The translations under genes were made by a program, and so were the position numbers. This document shows positions 15,471 through 22,220 of a stretch of 22,220 nucleotides of DNA, piece after piece. Where the stretch lies: NCBI GenBank assembly GCA_000961805.1, contig LADV01000098.1, forward strand, positions 1-22,220, in the 5' to 3' direction. The notes under the pieces are model-generated. The model made no database searches and was not told the DNA's origin. It saw nothing but the letters and a program-made list of their open reading frames with translations. This DNA is from Peptococcaceae bacterium BRH_c23. Lineage in GTDB: Bacteria > Bacillota_B > Desulfitobacteriia > Desulfitobacteriales > Desulfitobacteriaceae. Numbering within the stretch: position 1 is the stretch's first letter; the number at the start of each line of letters is the position of its first letter.

Positions 15471-15515
15471 AAACAGAGGTGTAACGATCAGATCATGATC
15501 GCTGCACCTCTGTTT
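15471..15515. terminator. Bidirectional terminator between convergent genes
   Basis: AAACAGAGGTG (15471-15481) pairs with CACCTCTGTTT (15505-15515) over 11 bp, with further internal pairing CGATC/GATCG. T-rich sequence flanks both ends. It lies between the plus-strand Fe-S operon and the minus-strand CoA-transferase gene and can serve both. Confidence 0.8.
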
Positions 15516-15565
15516 CTAGTTTGTTAAATATCGTTTGCCAACTCTGAATATCCTGTGTCTAGTAC

Positions 15566-17794
15566 TTACTTCGACTCTGCTCGATTGGAAGAGTTAAGAG
15601 GAGAAGGAGCAGTACTCTTCAGCGCATTGACGTTCCGAAGAGCAAACACAACGGTCTTTCTCATGATTCTCTCATTCAAAGAAGACGGATCGTGCAGTTT
15701 CATTCTCTTCAGGTGATTGTAAGCTGATTTGGGGATGGGTCTGAGTAATTCGCTGACCATCCCCTTGACCATCTTAAGGCGATTTCCTTTGGCCAAGGCC
15801 TTCAAGGACTTCAAAGCTCCACCTAGTACAACTTCCTCTGCCATTAAATCCGTACCAAACGGGAATTGCTGAAAGAGACCTTGAGATTGATACGGCTTTA
15901 ACAGGTCGGAAATTTTTGGGGGCAGGTTATTTCTGTACTCTTCTGGAATTTCATAATCCAAAGGTAGCTTATGCGCTTTTTTTGCTTGCTCAAGGAGTTG
16001 CTTTTGAAATCTAGAGTCAGCGATATTGATCATTTCCATGACAACTTGTTTTTCTGGTTTACCTTTAATATCAGCAATTCCATACTCTGTAACCACAATA
16101 TCTCTCAGATGTTTAGGAATTGAACAATGTCCATAACTAAAGACAATGTTGGACTTAAGGCTTTTACCTGACCCTTTGGTACTTTTGATCATGATCAGAA
16201 CTCTTGCCTCAGGTAGGACATGGCCCATCGCAACAAAGTTATATTGGCCACCGATTCCGCTGACTACCTGACCATTCTCGAGCTGATCTGAGGCGATTGC
16301 CCCCAGAACACTTGCCACCATGCCAGTATTCACAAAGCGGGCATCCTTTCTCTGCAGGGTCCTCAGTTCTTCTCCACCATAAAGCTGGTTGACCTTTTCC
16401 ACAGCTGACATGACAAAGAGCTGTCTTTCCTCTTCACTCATCTCATTAAGAGCTTGATAGAAGGCTTTTGGGCCTAAAAAGAAGGCACCCTGCACGACAA
16501 ACCCCTTGAGAAGTTCTTTGCCAAGCAGTTTTCGAATCGCAAGTCTGTTCTTTTCGTCGTTCATATCCGCTGAGTAGCTGATCTCTCCATCTATGATTGA
16601 TAAATTTTCATACTTAAGACCCTTTTTCAAAATTCCATAGTCACAAAGGAAGGAGAAGTCTTTGGCGCTAAGCTTTCTATGGACTGCTTTTATCTCGAGC
16701 AGTTGGTCTATGATGTCCGGTGGAATGTTGTCAGCGGAGAGCTTATCGTCATTAATTAGTTTCATGAGAGGGATACTGTCAAAAACCTTCCTTTTCAAAA
16801 TACCACTCTTATACATCTGCATAAAGGCATCGACAAACATCTCTGATGAACCAAAAAGCCCCTTTTGGAAGACTCCTATATCCCCCCATCGAGCAATTAG
16901 TTTTTCATAGCGTTTTGTCAAGCCCGCCTTGTTCAAGACCTCTTGATATGTATCATTATGTTCATTGCGCATAATAAGTCCTGCAACAATAGCATCGCCA
17001 AGGGCACCAATCCCTACCTGTATTGTGCCGCCGTCTTTGATCAAGGTGCTGACATTAAGAGCAATCATGTGATCTGACAGGGCCACGGAATCTTTAGGAG
17101 GGCAGAAGAGTTCATAGTCAAATTGTGGCCCTTGCAGAATAATGTCATAGCTTTCCGCTTCTACAACAGCATCTCCATACATAAAGGGCAGTTTTTTATT
17201 GGCTTCCCCGATAATAACGACCTTCTCACCTTTATCCCTCATTGCACCCATTTTCCGGATAGTTTCAAGACAGATATCCGGGTTGCAAGCCATAGAATAG
17301 AGGGTTTTGCCATTGATTTCTTGGTAAGCGATAAGTTCCCCGAAGACGTTGGTTCCAAGGGCTAAAGCATCACGCACAACATGGGTGTAGTGTGAAGACA
17401 GATGGTTTTGCTGAGGCAGTGGATTATTGAGATTTGAGCCTGCTTTGCTGTAAAACTCAAAAACATCAACATTTTTCGGAAGTTTTCCCTCTCTGAAATC
17501 CAGCATGTAGTCAAACTCCGGAACCCCTGCGAAGACTCTATCTGAAAGAGGCTGGAGAAAGCGTTTTTCGAGTTCTGAGTGGCCTTTAGGTTTTTCAAGT
17601 GAGAGAGCGGTAATGATTTTAAGCGAGATTTCCGGATCCTCTTTAGCCCGTCTGTAGAGTTCATTGAGAAAGAGAATCGGTTTTCCTAGGGCGAGGGTCA
17701 TAGAGAAGGTGATATCCTTCCCGACATAGTTGATCACCGTATCGACACATTTTTTCACGTCATTATAGATCATTCCTGGCTTTTCATTCAACAT
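15566..17794 (-). CDS. Acetyl-CoA hydrolase/transferase family protein, paralogue 1
   Basis: Large member (742 aa) of the Cat1-type acetyl-CoA hydrolase/CoA-transferase family, which moves CoA between short-chain acids through a glutamyl-CoA intermediate. Family marks include GGTIQVGIGALGDAIVAG (about residues 255-272), GIGGQYNFVAMGH (about 513-525) and the typical TEYGIADIKGKP (about 569-580). Ordinary Cat1/4-hydroxybutyrate CoA-transferases are 430-540 residues. The excess here is an N-terminal region of ~100 residues, an insert around 280-480 and a C-terminal tail. The ATG at 17794 gives exactly the same length as the paralogue at 19146; the frame open to 17815 is not shared. Acting on acetoacetate or butyrate from lysine fermentation is a guess. 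Confidence 0.82.
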   Translation of the reverse strand: MLNEKPGMIYNDVKKCVDTVINYVGKDITFSMTLALGKPILFLNELYRRAKEDPEISLKIITALSLEKPKGHSELEKRFLQPLSDRVFAGVPEFDYMLDFREGKLPKNVDVFEFYSKAGSNLNNPLPQQNHLSSHYTHVVRDALALGTNVFGELIAYQEINGKTLYSMACNPDICLETIRKMGAMRDKGEKVVIIGEANKKLPFMYGDAVVEAESYDIILQGPQFDYELFCPPKDSVALSDHMIALNVSTLIKDGGTIQVGIGALGDAIVAGLIMRNEHNDTYQEVLNKAGLTKRYEKLIARWGDIGVFQKGLFGSSEMFVDAFMQMYKSGILKRKVFDSIPLMKLINDDKLSADNIPPDIIDQLLEIKAVHRKLSAKDFSFLCDYGILKKGLKYENLSIIDGEISYSADMNDEKNRLAIRKLLGKELLKGFVVQGAFFLGPKAFYQALNEMSEEERQLFVMSAVEKVNQLYGGEELRTLQRKDARFVNTGMVASVLGAIASDQLENGQVVSGIGGQYNFVAMGHVLPEARVLIMIKSTKGSGKSLKSNIVFSYGHCSIPKHLRDIVVTEYGIADIKGKPEKQVVMEMINIADSRFQKQLLEQAKKAHKLPLDYEIPEEYRNNLPPKISDLLKPYQSQGLFQQFPFGTDLMAEEVVLGGALKSLKALAKGNRLKMVKGMVSELLRPIPKSAYNHLKRMKLHDPSSLNERIMRKTVVFALRNVNALKSTAPSPLNSSNRAESK

Positions 17795-17890
17795 TCTAGT
17801 CGCCTGCCATTTCATCGAAATTTTCTAACAACAGAGTGCGGTTGATGTAAATTATAGCCCCGACCAAGAGGATCCTTTTTGGTGAATCCT

Positions 17891-17978
17891 CATTCATTAA
17901 GTGAATGTTATCATAAATTTGCACATAATGTAATATAAATAATCAAATTTAATTATCTATTATGATTATTTATATTAC
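17891..17978. promoter_or_regulatory. Paired inverted repeats upstream of CoA-transferase paralogue 1
   Basis: A long inverted repeat has arms GTAATATAAATAATCA (17930-17945) and TGATTATTTATATTAC (17963-17978), 16 of 16 complementary around 17 bases. A short one, CATTCA-TTAAG-TGAATG, lies at 17891-17907, nearer the gene. The same arrangement precedes paralogue 2 at a similar distance. Either operator DNA or an RNA hairpin is possible. The rest of the 354-base divergent gap is AT-rich, with no gene seen. Confidence 0.7.
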
Positions 17979-18148
17979 TTAAATAATTAAAAAACCCTTT
18001 TCTACAGTTAGTCACAATTTAATGTATATTCAGAATTAATAGATTAAATAAATAATAAACTGCAGATTGTTATTTACGCTTCCTCAAGAGTTATGATAGA
18101 ATGACTAAAAGTGGTAATTAAGAAGAGGGAAAGTACGGGTGAATCAAA

Positions 18149-19009
18149 ATGCGTTATGAAGGAACGGTCTATCGACCACCAAGTGAGGCCGAGAGTTTGC
18201 TGATCCAGGCGACCATTGGTTGTCCTCATAATAAATGTACTTTTTGTAATATGTATCGAGATAAGAAATTCCGGATCCGGTCCGTAACAGACATTAAAGA
18301 GGACCTTCGAATGGCTCAGGATTATTATGGAAACAAGGTTCAGACAATTTTCTTCCCGGATGGAAATACAATATTAATGAAAACAGACCAGCTCATAGAA
18401 ATCCTCAACTATGCTCGAGAACTGTTTCCCTTCTTAAAGCGTATGACCGTCTATGGTTCCGCAAAATTTATCAAATTAAAAACTCTCCAGGAGTTGCGTT
18501 TACTGAAAGAAGCAGGTTTAAACCGTATCCATTCGGGAATGGAGAGTGGGGACGACGAAGTTCTGCGCAGAATTCAAAAAGGCTTCACTGCCTTAGAAAT
18601 GATTGAAGCAGGTCTCAAAGTGAGAGAAGCGGGGATTGAACTAAGTGAGTATATCCTGATTGGGATTGGTGGGCGAGAACGCACCTATGAACATGCCATA
18701 GAAAGCGCTCGAGTACTGAATAAATTCACCCCAGACTTTGTCCGTTTACGGACTTATGTTCCCTATAAAAGAACCCCTCTCTATGAAGAACTACAACAAG
18801 GAAGCTTTCAGCTTCTAAGTCCTCACGAAGCTTTAAGAGAAACACGGTTATTGGTTGCAAATTTAGAAGGCCCCTTCGAATTGTTAAGTGATCATTTCTC
18901 AAACTTTGCCTGGGTCAATGGAACTATTCCTAAGGACAAGGCAATTATTCTAAATAGCCTAGATCAGCTTTTAGAGGTGCCGGAAAACGAATTTAGAACA
19001 AGGTATTAA
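18149..19009 (+). CDS. Radical SAM protein with CX4CX2C cluster motif
   Basis: Radical SAM enzyme of unknown substrate (286 aa), cytoplasmic. The [4Fe-4S] motif near residue 25 is GCPHNKCTFCNMY, that is C-x4-C-x2-C rather than the standard C-x3-C-x2-C. The barrel then shows IFFPDGNTILMKTDQ (a GGE-like strand position), AGLNRIHSGMESGDDEVLRRIQKG (typical SAM-binding strand and helix), and SEYILIGIGGRERTYEHA. No extra C-terminal cluster domain, TRAM or B12 domain is evident. A GGGTGA sequence six bases before the ATG may be the ribosome site. It stands alone on the plus strand between the two CoA-transferase genes and ends at a strong terminator. I do not recognise a specific function. Confidence 0.85.
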   Translation: MRYEGTVYRPPSEAESLLIQATIGCPHNKCTFCNMYRDKKFRIRSVTDIKEDLRMAQDYYGNKVQTIFFPDGNTILMKTDQLIEILNYARELFPFLKRMTVYGSAKFIKLKTLQELRLLKEAGLNRIHSGMESGDDEVLRRIQKGFTALEMIEAGLKVREAGIELSEYILIGIGGRERTYEHAIESARVLNKFTPDFVRLRTYVPYKRTPLYEELQQGSFQLLSPHEALRETRLLVANLEGPFELLSDHFSNFAWVNGTIPKDKAIILNSLDQLLEVPENEFRTRY

Positions 19010-19077
19010 GTATAAGGAAGACCTAGCTGGCGTCAAGCGTTCGGCTTCGACGATTGCCTTCTTAGAAATCAAAAAGC

Positions 19078-19110
19078 CAAGGCTGGATTTTAAACCAGCC
19101 TTGTCCTTTT
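19078..19110. terminator. Bidirectional terminator after the radical SAM gene
   Basis: CAAGGCTGG (19078-19086) pairs with CCAGCCTTG (19095-19103) around eight bases and is followed by TCCTTTTGATTTT. The flanks AAATCAAAA and TTTTGATTT are also complementary, so it can end both the radical SAM gene and the convergent CoA-transferase gene. Confidence 0.85.
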
Positions 19111-19145
19111 GATTTTATGGATACACGATTTTCACTGCGAGAGAG

Positions 19146-21374
19146 TTATTTACTAAAAGATTTTACGGTTGTATTAGGCACTTGAGGAGGAGCAAAATCG
19201 CGAAGACTGTTGTTGTGCCTTAAGGCAAAGGTAACAAGTTTTCTCAGGATTTTCTCTTGTATAGAAGACGGCTTTTCAAGCTTCAAGCGTTCCATGTAGG
19301 GATGAGCAGATTTGGGGATTGGTCTGAACAATTCGAAGAGCACCCCTTTTGCCAGGGTAAGGCGATTTCCAGTCGATAGTCTTTTTAGGACCTTTAACGC
19401 TCCCCCCAGAACCACCTCCGTCTCTGTTAGATCCGTCCCAAATGGAAAAGGTTTAAAAACACCATGGGCTTGATAGGGTTTCAAAAGGGCGGAGATAGTT
19501 TCTGGGGTATTATTTCTATATTCTGCTGGGATTTCATAATCTAGAGGTATTTTGCCAGCCTTTTTGGCTTGATCAAGCAGCTGCTGTTGAAAACGAGAAT
19601 CGGCAATATTGATCATTTCGGCAATGACTTGCTTTTCAGGTTTACTGCGAACGTCTGCAATCCCATACTCTGTTACAATGATGTCTCGCAGATGCTTGGG
19701 CACTGAGCAATGCCCATAACTGAAGACAATATTGGATTTCAGACTTTTACCAAAGCCCTTGGTACTCTTAACCATCATAATAACTCTAGCATCCGGTAGG
19801 GCATGCCCCATAGCCACAAAGTTATATTGTCCACCGATCCCGCTGATAACCCGACCATCCTCCAGCTGATCTGAAGAAATGGACCCCAGAACACTTGCCA
19901 CCATTCCAGTGTTGACAAAACGTGCATCTTTCCTTTGCAGGGTTCTCAGTTCTTCTCCACCATAAAGTTGGTTAACCTTTTCAACACCGGACATGCCAAA
20001 GAGTTTTCTTTCCTCTTCGCTCATGTCATTAAGAGCTTGATAGAAAGCTTTTGGTCCAAAAAAGAATGCGCCCAGAATAACTTGACCACCCCTCAGCTCT
20101 TGTCCAAGCAACGTTCGGATCTTAATGAGGTTTTTACTGTCATTCATATCCGCAGAATATTTGGTTTCGCCGTCCATAATATGGCCCGATTCATAGGTAA
20201 GACCCTGTTTCAGAATTCCGTATTCTGCAAGAAAAGTAAAATCTTCCTCATTTAGGTTAGAGTGGATTGCCTTCATTTCAATGAGTTGATCTATGATGTC
20301 TGTAGGGATGCTGTCTACTGCGAGTTTTCCACTATTGATTAGTTTCATAATCGGGATGCTATCAAAGACTTTTCTTTTTAAGATCTTGCTTTTATACATC
20401 TGCATAAAGGCATCTACAAACATCTCCGATGAACCATAGAGACCTTTCTGGAAAACTCCTGTATCTCCCCACTCGCTGATGAGTTTCTCGTATCTCTTCA
20501 TAATGCCGGATTTTTGGAGGAACTCCTGATATAGGTCATTATGTTCATTTCGCATGATAAGCCCTGATACAATAGCGTCGCCAAGGGCACCAATCCCTAC
20601 TTGGATAGTGCCACCATCCTTAATTAAGGTGCTAACGTTAATACCGATCATATGATCAGGCAGGGCCACAGGATTTTGAGGAGGACAGAAAAGTTCGTAG
20701 TTGTACTGTGGACCTTGAAGAATAATGTCATAAGTATCCGCTTCCACAACGGCATCTCCATACATAAAGGGCAGTTTTTTGTTAGCTTCCCCTATGATAG
20801 CGACTTTTTTTCCCTTGGCCCTAAGCTCCTTAAGATTTTTTACTGCTTCAAGACAAACATCTGTATTGCAACTCATAGAATACATTGTTTTTCCGTTGAT
20901 TTTTCGGTAACCTACCAACTGACCAAAGACGTTACAACCTAAAGCCACAGCATCCCGATTAGCATGGGTGTAGTTCGTAGCTAAATGGTTCTGCTGAGCT
21001 TCGGGACTATTCAGGTATCCGCCCGCTTTACAGAAGAATTCTAAGACTTCAACGTTTTTTGAGAGTTTTCCAGCTCTAAAATCCAGCATATAGTCAAATT
21101 CTAGCACTCCTTCAAAAATCCTATCCGAGAGAGGTCCTAGAAATCGTTTTTCTAGGTCGCTGTGGCCTTTCGGTTTCTCAAGAGCCAGAGCAGTAATGAT
21201 TTTGAGCTTTATCTCGGGATCCTCTTTGGCTCGCCTGTAAAGTTCATTGATAAACAGGATAGGTTTACCAAGGGCAAGGGTCATACTGAAGGTAATGTCT
21301 TTTCCCACATAATTAATGACTTCATCAACACACTTTTTTACATCATCATAGATTGTTCCCGGCTTTTCATTCAT
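19146..21374 (-). CDS. Acetyl-CoA hydrolase/transferase family protein, paralogue 2
   Basis: Second large CoA-hydrolase/transferase (742 aa from the ATG at 21374), aligning end to end without gaps of note with the gene at 15566 and roughly three-quarters identical by eye. The same family marks are present: GGTIQVGIGALGDAIVSG, GIGGQYNFVAMGH and TEYGIADVRSKP. The start is chosen because MNEKPG aligns with MLNEKPG of the paralogue. The frame open to 21416 includes MAGDYD, which in the other copy is read in a different frame. A 19-base block just before both starts (17797-17815 and 21379-21397) is identical and contains the likely ribosome site GGCAGG. The pair looks like a tandem duplication kept with its control region. 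Substrate unknown. Confidence 0.82.
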   Translation of the reverse strand: MNEKPGTIYDDVKKCVDEVINYVGKDITFSMTLALGKPILFINELYRRAKEDPEIKLKIITALALEKPKGHSDLEKRFLGPLSDRIFEGVLEFDYMLDFRAGKLSKNVEVLEFFCKAGGYLNSPEAQQNHLATNYTHANRDAVALGCNVFGQLVGYRKINGKTMYSMSCNTDVCLEAVKNLKELRAKGKKVAIIGEANKKLPFMYGDAVVEADTYDIILQGPQYNYELFCPPQNPVALPDHMIGINVSTLIKDGGTIQVGIGALGDAIVSGLIMRNEHNDLYQEFLQKSGIMKRYEKLISEWGDTGVFQKGLYGSSEMFVDAFMQMYKSKILKRKVFDSIPIMKLINSGKLAVDSIPTDIIDQLIEMKAIHSNLNEEDFTFLAEYGILKQGLTYESGHIMDGETKYSADMNDSKNLIKIRTLLGQELRGGQVILGAFFFGPKAFYQALNDMSEEERKLFGMSGVEKVNQLYGGEELRTLQRKDARFVNTGMVASVLGSISSDQLEDGRVISGIGGQYNFVAMGHALPDARVIMMVKSTKGFGKSLKSNIVFSYGHCSVPKHLRDIIVTEYGIADVRSKPEKQVIAEMINIADSRFQQQLLDQAKKAGKIPLDYEIPAEYRNNTPETISALLKPYQAHGVFKPFPFGTDLTETEVVLGGALKVLKRLSTGNRLTLAKGVLFELFRPIPKSAHPYMERLKLEKPSSIQEKILRKLVTFALRHNNSLRDFAPPQVPNTTVKSFSK

Positions 21375-21478
21375 GTCATAGTCGCCTGCCATTTCATAAT
21401 AATTTGATAAAAACAAGTCCGCGTTGTAATACAGAAGTTCATGGACAAATAAGGCTCCCGTTTAAACAATAAATGAAT

Positions 21479-21569
21479 TTCAATTCAGTTAATTGAATAT
21501 TACCATAAATTAGACAATATTGTAATAACAATAATCAAATTCTTTAATTAATTTTGATTATTGTTATTA
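21479..21569. promoter_or_regulatory. Paired inverted repeats upstream of CoA-transferase paralogue 2
   Basis: The long inverted repeat has arms TAATAACAATAATCAAA (21523-21539) and TTTGATTATTGTTATTA (21553-21569), 17 of 17 complementary around 13 bases. A shorter one, TTCAATT-CAGTT-AATTGAA, is at 21479-21497. Position relative to the gene (centre about 170 bp before the ATG) matches paralogue 1 (about 160 bp). Where the arms differ from those of copy 1, both arms change together. Confidence 0.7.
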
Positions 21570-21962
21570 GTCGAATAATATTCTTGCCAAGGGGCGAATA
21601 CGGATTCATCAAGTCTTGTTAGAAAAACAGAGGTTTAATACTTGGCAGGCATTAGATTTTTCTTGAAAGTGAGTATTTATACCTAGGTATATATAGTTTG
21701 TAGGCTTTAGACATTAGAGATAAACAAAAAAAGTGACTGGTAAAAACCAGCCACTTTTCCTTATCGCAAACCTAATTATCGCTTTTTAAACCCGAGTTTG
21801 GCGACATAAATTTCCAGGCCCTTGCAGCACAAGGGTTACAGCCCTCAACCACTATTGTGTAGTCCTAACTTTTCGAAAATATTAACCCGAAAATATACTT
21901 TATTATCAGCATTTGTGGTATAATATTTGTAGTACTAACTGAGTTGCTCTTGGAGGCCACAA
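21570..21962. other. Non-coding stretch with a terminator, before the transposase gene
   Basis: No gene is seen. The only clear structure is the hairpin at 21729-21758. A TATAAT at 21919-21924 about 40 bases before the transposase ATG is the likely -10 box. The left end of the insertion element should lie somewhere between about 21770 and 21900, but I could not define its inverted repeat without the other end. Confidence 0.5.
21729..21758. terminator. Bidirectional terminator hairpin
   Basis: AAAAGTG-A-CTGGT pairs with ACCAG-C-CACTTTT around a short A-rich loop, flanked by an A-run on one side and TTTTCC on the other. It lies in the gap before the transposase; no gene in the window ends directly at it. 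Confidence 0.7.
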
Positions 21963-22220
21963 ATGTTTCTAAAGAAAGTTACCATTAATAAAGAAGGCAA
22001 AACCTACAATTATTATAAAATTGTCGCTTCTTATAGAGATAAAGACGGAAAACCTAAGCATCGCCTCATTCAAAACCTTGGTGTCTTGTCTGAAGAGGAT
22101 GCCACAAGGATGAAAATGATTCTACAGGTTCAGCAGGATGCTGATCTTTCACTAGCTAAAAGTTCCGACATTGTAGTCACAAAGCATTGGGTGTTTCTGC
22201 CCATCCTTTTATTACATTCG
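21963..22220 (+). CDS. IS1634/IS4-type transposase, N-terminal part
   Basis: Partial gene that runs off the right edge after 86 codons with no stop. It begins MFLKKVTINKEGKTYNYYKI and continues ASYRDKDGKPKHRLIQNLGVLSEEDATRMK, the recognisable N-terminal domain of IS1634-like DDE transposases (FLRxxxxKxNGKxYxYYxLVESYRxxGKxxxRxLxxLG). GGAGG six bases upstream fixes the start. The catalytic DDE domain is outside the window, so intactness cannot be judged. Confidence 0.8.
   Translation, partial: MFLKKVTINKEGKTYNYYKIVASYRDKDGKPKHRLIQNLGVLSEEDATRMKMILQVQQDADLSLAKSSDIVVTKHWVFLPILLLHS

Overview
The window looks like the chromosome of an anaerobic, low-to-mid-GC, Gram-positive bacterium of the Desulfosporosinus/Desulfitobacterium (Peptococcia) type. 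This is inferred from strong GGAGG ribosome sites, frequent TTG starts, a lysine-fermentation operon run by a sigma-54 activator, and a trimethylamine-methyltransferase relic with an in-frame amber codon at the pyrrolysine position. The genus is not proven by the sequence.

Layout. 1-807: an IS607-type element (serine recombinase plus the start of TnpB). 912-1811: a membrane-anchored M23 peptidase. 2036-9413 (minus strand): an apparently complete operon kamA-kdd-kamB-like-kamD-kamE-kal-kce, converting lysine via beta-lysine and 3,5-diaminohexanoate to acetoacetate and 3-aminobutyryl-CoA/crotonyl-CoA. A degenerate heptamer tandem repeat sits between kamD and kamE. 9782-11260: a divergent PAS/AAA+/Fis sigma-54 activator. 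11338-12815: wreckage of a methylamine/betaine locus, namely an mttB pseudogene behind an intact sigma-54 promoter, then an osmoprotectant ABC-ATPase stub ending in a terminator. 13166-15357: a two-gene LutA/LutB-like Fe-S operon. 15566-21374: two tandem 742-residue acetyl-CoA hydrolase/transferase paralogues on the minus strand, flanking a plus-strand radical SAM gene. 21963-end: the start of an IS1634/IS4-type transposase.

Regulation. Two nearly identical -24/-12 elements (TGGCATGA-A/C-GTTTGCA) lie in front of kamA and of the mttB relic. Each has a TGCC-N8-GGCA palindrome about 115-120 bp upstream of its -12 element, and a third copy lies before the ABC-ATPase stub. This suggests one regulator once controlled lysine fermentation together with a now-decayed methylated-amine operon. 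Separately, each CoA-transferase paralogue carries a long upstream inverted repeat (16-17 bp arms) in which the differences between the copies are matched in both arms.
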